A program made the position numbers and the translations under genes. Positions 1-7,047 of a DNA stretch of 15,236 bases are shown here, one piece after another. This DNA is from Planctomycetota bacterium (GTDB taxonomy: Bacteria; Planctomycetota; Brocadiia; SM23-32). The notes below the pieces were generated by a model that was not told where the DNA came from, searched no databases, and saw nothing but the letters and a program-made list of their open reading frames with translations. The stretch is taken from assembly GCA_018334735.1 (NCBI GenBank), contig JAGXLK010000008.1:1-15236 (forward strand), read 5' to 3'. Position 1 is the stretch's first letter; the number at the start of each line of letters is the position of its first letter.

Positions 1-149
1 AAACCAAGATCTAACCCGGAGCTTGCGCGCCACATAATTTCCAAACCCCGAAGGGGTGGCGCAGAAGGTCCAGCGCCGAACGCAGCACCGCTTTCATTTT
101 CTTCGGAAATCAAATAACATCATCAAATCTATTTGTCGAGGTGAAAACC
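1..149. other. Leader region upstream of the GH42-like gene
   Basis: No gene is supported here. The only structure I see is an imperfect hairpin: GCGCCAC at 27-33 is complementary to GTGGCGC at 56-62, enclosing a short CCCC/GGGG pairing around GAA (46-56). It could be the end of an upstream transcript or a leader structure, but there is no T-run after it. I see no convincing sigma-70 promoter; the AT-rich stretch at 100-135 could hold one. Confidence 0.35.
138..144 (+). promoter_or_regulatory. Shine-Dalgarno that fixes the ATG start at 150
   Basis: GAGGTGA is a seven-base match to the 16S anti-Shine-Dalgarno complement and lies five bases before ATG 150. The in-frame GTG at 141 is inside this ribosome-binding site, so it is unlikely to be the start. 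Confidence 0.75.
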
Positions 150-2693
150 ATGGATCGCATATCCAAAACCATCAGACGTCTGAGTTTTGTCGTTATGCTC
201 GCCTTCACCGCTACCGCCTTTGCCGGGGTGCCGGCCGAGAAAGTCCCTGCTTTCAAAATCAGATTCAAACCTCAGGCCGTTGGCGATAAGACGGCTGAGA
301 AATATACTCTGAGCCCGGGGAGATCGAAGAAAAAAACCTCTACTGGAAACGGCCAATGGAGCGACTGGCTCAAAATCGAGAAGAGAGAGATACTCGAACA
401 GCTTAAACGCTATCCCAACAGCTACTCGAGGGGCTGGCCGGTGCGCATGATGTTCTCTCTGCGTCCCGTCCCGGAACGACTCCAAGTAAACATCGAAGCC
501 CAAATCGGCGAAAAGACGCACTCTTCGAAAGCTGAGCTTATCGGTCACCGGCTCGGACTCGCCATTTGGCGAAACAGCGATGGCAAGCCGCACGTAGCCA
601 CCCTCAGCTCCTACAACCGCGATCGCTACTGGTCAGTCCTTGACAAACTCAATTTGAAAGGTCCCATACCCAAAAAAATCGCACTTTGCGACCGGTTCAT
701 AACCGGCGACGATGATCTGATCGCCGTCCGCGAAGGTTTTGCAGGGCTCAAAAAACTGGGGATGAACGTGCTGATGGTGGGTCCCAGAAAACGCTACCGT
801 GAACTCGCTCGCGAAACAGGTTTCGACAGGTTCACCTGGGCCGTCTATGCCCCTCCAGGATACGCGTTCGACTTCGGAGGGCCGAAAACAAATACCCTGG
901 CCATCAGAAAATGGGCCAGAAAATTGAGCCGCCAACACGCCCGCACGGGATTTGCCCCCCGCGATTTCGACATGTACATCATCTCCGACGAACCGGGGTT
1001 CTACTACCCGTCGACTTACGCAAAAGTTAACAACAACCCGCGTCTCCTGGCCCGGTTCCACGGTTACCTGCGTGATCGCGGGCTCAGTCCTGCCGATTTT
1101 GGAGCCGATTCCTGGGACCAGATTAAAGCCATCGGTCGCACTCAGGCGGAATCCCTGCCGGAGCGAAAACTTTTCTACTGGTCGCAACGTTTCTTCCCGC
1201 ATGAATCCGCGCGACATTTGGCAAAATGCAATCGCGCCATGAAACTGGCCTTCCACGACGATTTGCCTTCCGTTGTCAACTGGAACTTTTTCTCGGGACG
1301 ATGTTATTTCCCCGGTCCCTTCGGCAATAATCCCGACAAGGACAGTCCCGACGCTGCTATGGCCGGCCATGATTGGTTCGAGTTCTGCCGGCTGGGTGGT
1401 ACCGACTGCCCCTGGACGGAAGACTGGTTCGGCGACGAACGTGCTTTCCAGTGGTCCTACTACAGCGAAAAGCTCTACTCCGCCTCCACCACCGGAGAAT
1501 TCGGCGGCTACGTCGTACCTCGGGTAGCCGGACAGATGGAAGACGGCGTCGTCTACAAAATTATGTCACTGATAGGTCATGGCGCGCGGAGAATCAAATT
1601 CTTCACGTTCGGACCGGAATATAACTTTCCGGGGAATTGCTATTCGCAAAACACGCGCGTCTTTTCTGGATTGGCCCGGGCAGCTCGTCTGATCGGCCGC
1701 GGCGAAGAATTACTGCACGCAGGAAGGCCCCTGCCACGCCGTGTCGGTCTGCTGCATCATCTCAGTTCGGAGATGTGGGATCAGTTCGACGCCGAAAAAC
1801 CCGACGGTATCGTCGACGCCACAAACACCCACATGAACGCTCGGTGCTCGGAATATACGGCGGAGCTATTCGACATCTACCTCGCCCTTATGCACAGCCA
1901 GATACCCGTTGAATTTATCAGCGAAGAGCAATTGAGCTGGGGATCGATCGACCATCTGAAAGTCCTCTACGTAATCGAGCCAAATGTTCCTATTGAAGCT
2001 CAAAAACAACTGAGCGAATGGGTCAAACGTGGTGGCACCCTGGTCACGACCTCCGCCGCAGCATCCGCCGACCGCTATAATCAGAGCACCGACGTGCTGG
2101 GTGGAATTCGGGGGGTGATTGAAACTTCCCGCAAACGACTCATCCTCCAATCCCTGAATTCGGTTAAAAAGACGGGCATGATCGAAGGCAATCTCAATGT
2201 CTACGGCCCTCGCAGCAAAATTCAGACCCGGGGAGCGAAAACTCTCGCCAGCTTTGATGACGGCACTCCCGCGTTAACGGTGAACACGATCGCCCGAGGG
2301 AAAGCTTTTCACTACAGCTTTCTGCCCGGACTCTCGTATCGCAGAAGCGCCCGTGCGGGCCGCGGAAAATTCCTGTCCGGATTTTCCACGCCGGCCCGCG
2401 ACATTATTACTTTGCCCGTTCGAAAGACCGGAGTGGAAAAACCGGTCCTGGCCAACTACAAAATGATCGAAACGCCCGTCCTTGCTTCCGAAAAAGGGCT
2501 CGCAGTGACGCTCCTGAATTGGACGAACAACCCGGCAAAACAACTACAACTTCGCATACGCGTTACGCAGCCCGTCAGCAAAGTGGAAAGCGCCGTGCGG
2601 GGAAAAATCAGTTTCAGTCGTGAAAACGGGGGCCTTATCAGGCTGGAAATACCCCTTAAAACAGTGGATGTGTTGTCGGTCCATTACCGGTAA
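150..2693 (+). CDS. Secreted GH42-like (beta-galactosidase-type) glycoside hydrolase
   Basis: An 847-residue protein with a typical signal peptide: charged start (MDRISKTIRR), hydrophobic core at about residues 11-23 and a likely cleavage after AFA at 25. After a beta-rich region (about 30-190) comes a TIM-barrel-like part. It holds a candidate acid/base Glu281 in the motif IISDEPGF and a candidate nucleophile Glu424 in PWTEDWFG, the spacing expected of clan GH-A enzymes. From about residue 530 (RRVGLLHHLSSEMWDQ) to about 690 the sequence resembles the GATase-like trimerisation domain of GH42: VLYVIEPN, then EWVKRGGTLVTTSAA. The C-terminal 150 residues look like a beta-sandwich. The probable substrate is an exo-linked galactoside or related sugar at the cell surface or in the periplasm; the true specificity cannot be read from the sequence. 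It is monocistronic on the plus strand. The family assignment rests on motif and domain order only, and a GH42-related unclassified family is the main alternative. Confidence 0.72.
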   Translation: MDRISKTIRRLSFVVMLAFTATAFAGVPAEKVPAFKIRFKPQAVGDKTAEKYTLSPGRSKKKTSTGNGQWSDWLKIEKREILEQLKRYPNSYSRGWPVRMMFSLRPVPERLQVNIEAQIGEKTHSSKAELIGHRLGLAIWRNSDGKPHVATLSSYNRDRYWSVLDKLNLKGPIPKKIALCDRFITGDDDLIAVREGFAGLKKLGMNVLMVGPRKRYRELARETGFDRFTWAVYAPPGYAFDFGGPKTNTLAIRKWARKLSRQHARTGFAPRDFDMYIISDEPGFYYPSTYAKVNNNPRLLARFHGYLRDRGLSPADFGADSWDQIKAIGRTQAESLPERKLFYWSQRFFPHESARHLAKCNRAMKLAFHDDLPSVVNWNFFSGRCYFPGPFGNNPDKDSPDAAMAGHDWFEFCRLGGTDCPWTEDWFGDERAFQWSYYSEKLYSASTTGEFGGYVVPRVAGQMEDGVVYKIMSLIGHGARRIKFFTFGPEYNFPGNCYSQNTRVFSGLARAARLIGRGEELLHAGRPLPRRVGLLHHLSSEMWDQFDAEKPDGIVDATNTHMNARCSEYTAELFDIYLALMHSQIPVEFISEEQLSWGSIDHLKVLYVIEPNVPIEAQKQLSEWVKRGGTLVTTSAAASADRYNQSTDVLGGIRGVIETSRKRLILQSLNSVKKTGMIEGNLNVYGPRSKIQTRGAKTLASFDDGTPALTVNTIARGKAFHYSFLPGLSYRRSARAGRGKFLSGFSTPARDIITLPVRKTGVEKPVLANYKMIETPVLASEKGLAVTLLNWTNNPAKQLQLRIRVTQPVSKVESAVRGKISFSRENGGLIRLEIPLKTVDVLSVHYR

Positions 2694-2700
2694 ATGGCAT

Positions 2701-2725
2701 CCGGGGATTCCCCGGCTTCCGGGGA
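2701..2725 (+). terminator. Possible transcript-end hairpin after the GH42-like gene
   Basis: TCCCCGG (2709-2715) and CCGGGGA (2719-2725) form a perfect 7-bp GC-rich stem with loop CTT. An alternative partner, CCGGGGA at 2701-2707, competes for the same central arm. It begins within 16 bases of the stop codon. No T-run follows, so intrinsic termination is not shown; it may only mark or protect the 3' end. Confidence 0.3.
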
Positions 2726-2830
2726 CGGGATAGGAGGCGTGTGGATCCCAGGAGAGCCGCAACATAAACCGGCTTCCTTGCACAATTCTGGTGTCCTTGG
2801 CCCCGGATCCCGTCCCGCCTGCGTGAGACA

Positions 2831-2878
2831 CGAACGGACTGGACTTCAGCCGGAGGCTGGAGTTCAGAACGCGGTTCG
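2831..2878 (+). repeat. Structured intergenic repeat, copy 1
   Basis: The core hairpin pairs 2839-2851 with 2855-2867 through 13 pairs, two of them G-U, around loop GGA. Outside it, CGAAC (2831-2835) can pair with GTTCG (2874-2878). The stretch 2856-2875 is identical over 20 bases to 14171-14190, and 2835-2849 matches 14141-14155 at 14 of 15 positions. The G-U pairs become mismatches on the other strand, so if it acts as RNA the plus strand is the better candidate. Confidence 0.65.
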
Positions 2879-2914
2879 GCGGCTGACCCCCAAACTTTGG
2901 CCCTCACAACCAAT

Positions 2915-2953
2915 CCGGGTCTATGACCCGGTCCACAGGCTGGAGAGCCTGTG
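2915..2953. repeat. Two tandem perfect hairpins
   Basis: CCGGGTC/GACCCGG (2915-2921/2925-2931, loop TAT) is followed two bases later by CACAGGCT/AGCCTGTG (2934-2941/2946-2953, loop GGAG). Both stems are perfect. The second resembles short palindromic intergenic elements I associate with this group of bacteria, but I cannot confirm that here. Confidence 0.5.
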
Positions 2954-3072
2954 CTACATGCGTTTCTTAGCCCGGACATCCCAAGGATTTAAGGTAGCCT
3001 GAAATGCCGTGCAAAATCTGTCTGCACTGCCGTTTATATTAATTGTTCTTTTAGGTTCAAGAGAAATGCGGG

Positions 3073-5244
3073 TTAATCCATCGGCAGGTTTAGCCGACGA
3101 CTGAAAGACTGGCCCTCGACCACCACAACGACCTCTCCTGCTGGATCGCAACGTTCGACCGAAGCGGAAACCGTCTCCCCTTCCGACCCGAAACTCCACA
3201 CCACCACAAACACCAGTTCCCTCCCCTCCGCACGTAATATCACCGCGGAACGTGGGCGGGAAGATCCGAGCTCGCCGTGAACCTTCTCATCCGACGGCTC
3301 CGGATCATCCGCGACAATAAGCAGAGCATTCTCCGGCGAGAGAACCGAAAGAAACGCTGCATCCTCACCCTCTCCCCAACGGAACCGCGGAATCATCCCT
3401 GAGCCCGTCCACTTCATGGTGTTTTCAAGATGCTGGTAGCCCCTTTCATCGCCCAGATCAATTGGTTCCGAGGGCGCAACGTCGGGCGCTTCACCCACGC
3501 AATGGACGGCCCAATCGTAACAGTGTTCCTCCTCCGAAAGTACCCGATACACATCCAGCACGTAGTCCCGTTCCAGGGCCACAGTTCGATCCAAAAGCAC
3601 GCCGGGGTAGACCTTTTCGTTGGATGCCCGCACGATTCTGGTCGGTCCATCCGGCAAAAACGCTTCCAGGTGCCCGTCGCTGGTTCGCCCCCGTTCCTCG
3701 TCCCGCCACCACAGGGATTCCTCGTCGCCACGCTCGTAGGGGAACATCGGCCTTCCATCGACGGTGACCGTGTTATGAGCGATGGTCGTCCTCTGCCAGG
3801 TCAGGTGCATCGGATCCGAATACCCTTCGGTCCGTGGAGTATCCGTCACACGTCGTCGCCCGGAGTGGAGATCCAGATGCAGCGCCGCCGGGCTCTGATG
3901 CCCGGCGATATGGGGTCCCCAGAACAGGAACGCCGCCGGCACGGCTTCATCCGGCGCCCCCCGCAGAACCGCCTGTCCCGACACCGGATAAAACGAACAG
4001 CCATTCCGAAGACGTCCGCTCACGGAAATCGTTCGGTCGTCCGCCATCGAGAACTCCCCTTCCGGATACGTCACGCGTTTCAAGCGGACAAAATCCGCCA
4101 CCCCGTGCGATGCCGAGAGGGACATGGGGAGATCCGGCATGTCGCGGGCCCCATAGTCGCGATCGGTCTTATTGATCAGCCAGGCGTATTTCGGGTCCTG
4201 GTAGGCTTCCCAGGCCAGTTCGTAGACAATACCCCACACATACGCCCCCCGTATATTGGCGACTCCGGAGTCGTGGAGCATCGTGAAATCGCCTCCGGGA
4301 AACATCATGTAAAACGGCGCGTTGAAAGCTGCTTTCAGACACTTCGTCTCTCCCTCAGGCCCATAAGCCCTATGGAGGTCTTTCCCGTCCGAAACCATCT
4401 GTGCCGGGATTTCCGCATGCCAAAGGTCGACCCCCAGGAGTTCCATCTGCCGCGCCACCTCGGTTAATCCCATCAAAGTGTAGAAATGGTACCCGAGAGT
4501 TCTTTCCCACTGTAGTCCGTCGGATAATATGTCGTGTCTCAAGTGATGAATCAGCCCGTAGCGGAATCGATCGCCTGCCATGTAGCCGTAGAGAGCATCG
4601 TGGATGAACTGCATATCACCGATCGCAGCCCCGACGATGAGCTGGCCGACATCGAGCCATGTGTTGTGATTCCCGCAGCTGACGTGTCCGTGCGCGTTGG
4701 CCGTCTCCCGGGTAGCCGCCAACATCTTCCCGAACAATTCATCGTCTTCTTCGTCCAGTCCTTCGGTGGCCAGCAGATCGCATGTCCACGCGAGCTTGGA
4801 ACTGAAACCACACTCGGAAAGCCCGTATTTCATGAGCCGTCCGCCTGTGTCCCGAACGGGCGTCTTGAGATAAAGCTCGGCAATGCGCCGGAAAACCGGG
4901 AGAGCCTGTTCACGATACTCGTTTTCTCCGGTGAGTGTCGCCGCCAGCGCGAGATGCAATGCACGCCGTGCCGCGTTTGAACAGAGAGAAGGTTCCGCGC
5001 CGGAATCGGTATCTTCCGGCAGTTCCAGCGGTTCCGATATCGCTTCCAGAAGACGCTCAAGGCCACGCTTCGCCCACCCGTTTTCCTGGATTAACTGCTT
5101 GATGCGGTCGATCTCTTCTCCGGATGCCAGACATCGCGGGCGGGAGGGAAATCGCTCCGGCATCAACCCAAAGGGGTCATAGGAGACGTTTTGCAGACGA
5201 TTCAACCCGACGATCTCGGGGTTCGTTGCACCTTCATGTGTCAT
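3073..5244 (-). CDS. Heparinase II/III-like polysaccharide lyase, no signal peptide
   Basis: A 723-residue protein with the two-part layout of heparinase II/III and alginate-lyase relatives: an alpha/alpha toroid (about residues 60-400), then a beta-sandwich (about 420-720). In the toroid, GNHNTW holds Asn192, His193 and Asn194, and SDGLQWERTLGYHFY holds Glu247 and Tyr252; these are the usual places for charge-neutralising and catalytic residues. AHNTVTVDG with His490 and Asn491 is the family signature in the beta-sandwich. Lyases of this type break uronic-acid-containing polysaccharides by beta-elimination. The start is ATG with AAGGA at 5254-5258, nine bases upstream. I see no signal peptide, although many relatives are exported, so a cytoplasmic exo-type lyase acting on oligosaccharides is plausible. 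It lies 91 bases behind the ceramidase-like gene and is probably co-transcribed with it. Substrate unknown. Confidence 0.82.
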   Translation of the reverse strand: MTHEGATNPEIVGLNRLQNVSYDPFGLMPERFPSRPRCLASGEEIDRIKQLIQENGWAKRGLERLLEAISEPLELPEDTDSGAEPSLCSNAARRALHLALAATLTGENEYREQALPVFRRIAELYLKTPVRDTGGRLMKYGLSECGFSSKLAWTCDLLATEGLDEEDDELFGKMLAATRETANAHGHVSCGNHNTWLDVGQLIVGAAIGDMQFIHDALYGYMAGDRFRYGLIHHLRHDILSDGLQWERTLGYHFYTLMGLTEVARQMELLGVDLWHAEIPAQMVSDGKDLHRAYGPEGETKCLKAAFNAPFYMMFPGGDFTMLHDSGVANIRGAYVWGIVYELAWEAYQDPKYAWLINKTDRDYGARDMPDLPMSLSASHGVADFVRLKRVTYPEGEFSMADDRTISVSGRLRNGCSFYPVSGQAVLRGAPDEAVPAAFLFWGPHIAGHQSPAALHLDLHSGRRRVTDTPRTEGYSDPMHLTWQRTTIAHNTVTVDGRPMFPYERGDEESLWWRDEERGRTSDGHLEAFLPDGPTRIVRASNEKVYPGVLLDRTVALERDYVLDVYRVLSEEEHCYDWAVHCVGEAPDVAPSEPIDLGDERGYQHLENTMKWTGSGMIPRFRWGEGEDAAFLSVLSPENALLIVADDPEPSDEKVHGELGSSRPRSAVILRAEGRELVFVVVWSFGSEGETVSASVERCDPAGEVVVVVEGQSFSRRLNLPMD

Positions 5245-5316
5245 GTTTTTCGGTCCTTAGTAGTCCGGTTCTTAAATACGGCAGGATCTGAGGTCTTACG
5301 GCAATTCGGTGTTCCG

Positions 5317-5334
5317 GGGAAAAAATATTTTCCC
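5317..5334 (-). other. Intercistronic hairpin after the ceramidase-like gene
   Basis: GGGAAAA (5317-5323) and TTTTCCC (5328-5334) form a perfect 7-bp stem with a 4-base loop. It starts two bases after the stop codon on the minus strand. The Ts are within the stem rather than after it, so this is more likely a processing or stabilising element between two cistrons than a terminator. The rest of the 91-base gap shows only the downstream ribosome-binding site. Confidence 0.35.
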
Positions 5335-5335
5335 G

Positions 5336-6775
5336 CTAAAAAAGCTCTGAAATCGTTTCAACAATTTCTTCGGCCAGTCGTCTTCCACCTTCCGGGCCAA
5401 CAGGGTTGCTGGCCGGGATCGAACCGTACCCGCCCCCCGCCACAGACCGTTTGCTCGGCACGTACGTTCCCCGGCCGGTGAGCTGCACAAGGAACGTTTG
5501 AAGGGCTTTGCTACGCGCTTTGATATAAACCCCGAAATCAAGATAATACTCGAATGGAACCGTTCCGAATGCAGCATCACCCAGGCGCAATACGTGCGAC
5601 TCAATGGGGAAAGTCTCCCCTTCCTGCTGCGCCTCGAACCGTTCGACCACGCCGCGGAACCAGTTCATACGTCGGTAGGCGCGCGTCACCGTCCGATACC
5701 ATCGCGGCTCGTTCTTCAAAGACGGATCAGCCTCTAGCTTTTGTTTCTCCGACTCGTATTGCTCGCGCAGTCGCTCGGCTTCTTCCTCCGCCGTATCACG
5801 ATCATCCTCCGTCAAATTCGTCATCGGCAGGCCAAATTCCAGCACTTCATGTTTCAGAACGGGTTCGTCTTCATACTGTGTTCCGATGCACTCAAGCGTA
5901 TTCTCCACCGCATGGGTAATCCGTTCAGCGATGGCTTCGCGTTCGGTCTGCCCCTTCAAATCGAGCATCCGCCGGGCAGACCTCTCTCCGTAGAGTAAAT
6001 GCGGCGACTGGTCCCCCGCCGCACTGCACTGCGGGAGAATGAAAAGTTCATCGTCGAGACGATCCCGTATCTCCTTGCGCGTTTCGCACCAGTAGTCGGC
6101 ACTCAAAACAAACTTGTGCTCACTGACCTGCGCCGGACAGGGCACATTGACGATCAGACCGGTCAGTTCCCCGTCGGAGTTCTTAGTAGCGAGCACGCCA
6201 ACGCTATGGTCTTCGTAACCCTCAATATGAGAAAATTTGGGCGTGTCGGTGTTGCCGTACATCGTCGATTTGCCCTCTACGTCGACCCATCGCCGATTGC
6301 GGCCGACCACAGCATAATCCTGTCCAAAAGCAATCGAACCGGGCATGCGGGACTCCCACGCCTGGGCAACGGTTCGTGCAATCCGCTCGACCGCGAATTC
6401 AATGTATTCCTCCACAGGCATAACGTCCAGATCGACTCCTGTGCCTCTGGAACTGTGCCCCGCCCCGGTTTCCGGCACACGTATTTCGGGTCCCGTATGG
6501 GTGTGCGTACCCGAAATAAAAACTTTCATCGGGTCCACTCCCGGGCATGATTTCGCCAGGCGGGAACGCACCGCCTCACGCAGGTGATCCGGGATACCCA
6601 CCAGATCGCAGCTGACCAAAATCGCACGGTCGGTCTCGGTTTCAATTGCCAGGGAGGTTGTTGTGATAGGATCCGCGACCCCCTCCGATACGCGCGCGTG
6701 GAACTGTCCTGCTATAAGAACAGGCTGTTCAGGCGTCAGATCGCCCTCAGACCATCCGATTTGTATTTCCGCCAC
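5336..6775 (-). CDS. Neutral/alkaline ceramidase-like metal-dependent hydrolase
   Basis: A 479-residue protein matching the short, bacterial, signal-less relatives of neutral/alkaline non-lysosomal ceramidase. The zinc motif is clear: ISGTHTHTGPE with His91 and His93. It is preceded by the early DLVGIPDHL segment and followed by NVPCPAQVSEH and by QCSAAGDQSPH, which correspond to conserved blocks of the family. Classical members cleave the amide bond of ceramide; the short relatives found near carbohydrate genes have no assigned substrate that I know of. Residues about 320-360 are very acidic, rich in Glu and Lys, and probably form a helical insertion. The start is GTG, supported by GGAGA seven bases upstream. 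It is the first gene of a minus-strand pair with the lyase, which suggests a substrate linked to a glycan, for example an N-acyl or amide-bearing sugar. That link is inference. Confidence 0.75.
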   Translation of the reverse strand: MAEIQIGWSEGDLTPEQPVLIAGQFHARVSEGVADPITTTSLAIETETDRAILVSCDLVGIPDHLREAVRSRLAKSCPGVDPMKVFISGTHTHTGPEIRVPETGAGHSSRGTGVDLDVMPVEEYIEFAVERIARTVAQAWESRMPGSIAFGQDYAVVGRNRRWVDVEGKSTMYGNTDTPKFSHIEGYEDHSVGVLATKNSDGELTGLIVNVPCPAQVSEHKFVLSADYWCETRKEIRDRLDDELFILPQCSAAGDQSPHLLYGERSARRMLDLKGQTEREAIAERITHAVENTLECIGTQYEDEPVLKHEVLEFGLPMTNLTEDDRDTAEEEAERLREQYESEKQKLEADPSLKNEPRWYRTVTRAYRRMNWFRGVVERFEAQQEGETFPIESHVLRLGDAAFGTVPFEYYLDFGVYIKARSKALQTFLVQLTGRGTYVPSKRSVAGGGYGSIPASNPVGPEGGRRLAEEIVETISELF

Positions 6776-6782
6776 GGTAATA

Positions 6783-6787
6783 TCTCC
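6783..6787 (-). promoter_or_regulatory. Shine-Dalgarno that fixes the GTG start at 6775
   Basis: On the minus strand GGAGA stands seven bases before GTG 6775. Part of it (6783-6785) and the whole start codon lie inside one arm of a 13-base inverted repeat. Confidence 0.65.
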
Positions 6788-6812
6788 AATAAAAAGCTTT
6801 GCCGAATGGGCT

Positions 6813-6843
6813 TTCTCCTTTCAAACACGAAAAAAAAGGAGAA
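6813..6843 (-). promoter_or_regulatory. Leader hairpin nested inside the 13-base repeat
   Basis: TTCTCCTTT (6813-6821) and AAAGGAGAA (6835-6843) are a perfect 9-bp stem with a 13-base loop. On the minus strand the second arm reads AAAGGAG, a Shine-Dalgarno-like sequence with no ATG or GTG after it at normal spacing. Confidence 0.45.
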
Positions 6844-6856
6844 GGTCTTCCCAAAG

Positions 6857-6885
6857 ATATTACCGTGCTCTTTGCCCGGCTTCAA
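6857..6885 (-). promoter_or_regulatory. Candidate promoter for the ceramidase-like and lyase genes
   Basis: On the minus strand TTGAAG (6885-6880) and TAATAT (6862-6857) are 17 bases apart; each matches the sigma-70 consensus at four of six positions. Transcription would start near 6850, giving a leader of about 75 bases. This is only a moderate match. Confidence 0.35.
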
Positions 6886-6915
6886 AGTTTTCGGCAACTT
6901 CTACCAAATCTACCG

Positions 6916-6946
6916 TTGACAAATGAATCGCGAGACGACATACAAT
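6916..6946 (+). promoter_or_regulatory. Candidate sigma-70 promoter for the GHL10 and PHP genes
   Basis: A perfect -35 box TTGACA (6916-6921) and a five-of-six -10 box TACAAT (6941-6946) are separated by 19 bases, slightly more than the usual 17. Transcription would start near 6953, giving a leader of about 95 bases before ATG 7048. Confidence 0.5.
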
Positions 6947-7047
6947 GGGGGTTACGAACACAGGACTTCGTTTTGAAAAAACCGTTTCTAAAATTACGCA
7001 GAAGACAGCAAGACCGGGACGAACTTCCGTTGTGAAAGGAGAAGGTT

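Larger units (their letters stand above)
2694..3072. other. Convergent spacer packed with perfect hairpins
   Basis: There is no credible gene between the ends of the plus-strand GH42-like gene and the minus-strand lyase. Six inverted repeats follow one another: 2701-2707/2709-2715, 2709-2715/2719-2725, 2722-2731/2807-2816 (10 bp), 2839-2851/2855-2867 (13 bp counting two G-U pairs), 2915-2921/2925-2931 and 2934-2941/2946-2953. The part from 2954 to 3072 shows nothing I recognise. Confidence 0.7.
6773..6867. promoter_or_regulatory. 13-base inverted repeat spanning a start codon and a -10 box
   Basis: CACGGTAATATCT (6773-6785) and AGATATTACCGTG (6855-6867) are perfect reverse complements. The left arm covers the GTG start, the spacer and part of the ribosome-binding site of the ceramidase-like gene. 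The right arm covers the candidate -10 box of the same transcript. The arm centres are 82 bases apart. It could be a pair of operator sites that loop DNA, or an RNA switch if transcription starts further upstream. Confidence 0.6.

Noticed and set aside
633..1370. Minus-strand open frame of 245 codons within the GH42-like gene
   Set aside because: Shadow of the plus-strand gene; no motif and no start signal.
2743..2810. Two GGATCC sites in the convergent spacer as a cloning artefact
   Set aside because: Both fall in sequence that is consistent with its surroundings, and no vector sequence is present.
3430..4467. Plus-strand open frame of 345 codons inside the lyase gene
   Set aside because: It is antisense to a protein with clear family motifs, has no ribosome-binding site, and its product is Arg/Pro/His-rich without recognisable domains.
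6799..7035. Possible 78-codon gene or leader peptide before the GHL10 gene
   Set aside because: It starts at TTG without a ribosome-binding site, is very basic with no recognisable feature, and its first half lies upstream of the candidate promoter at 6916-6946.
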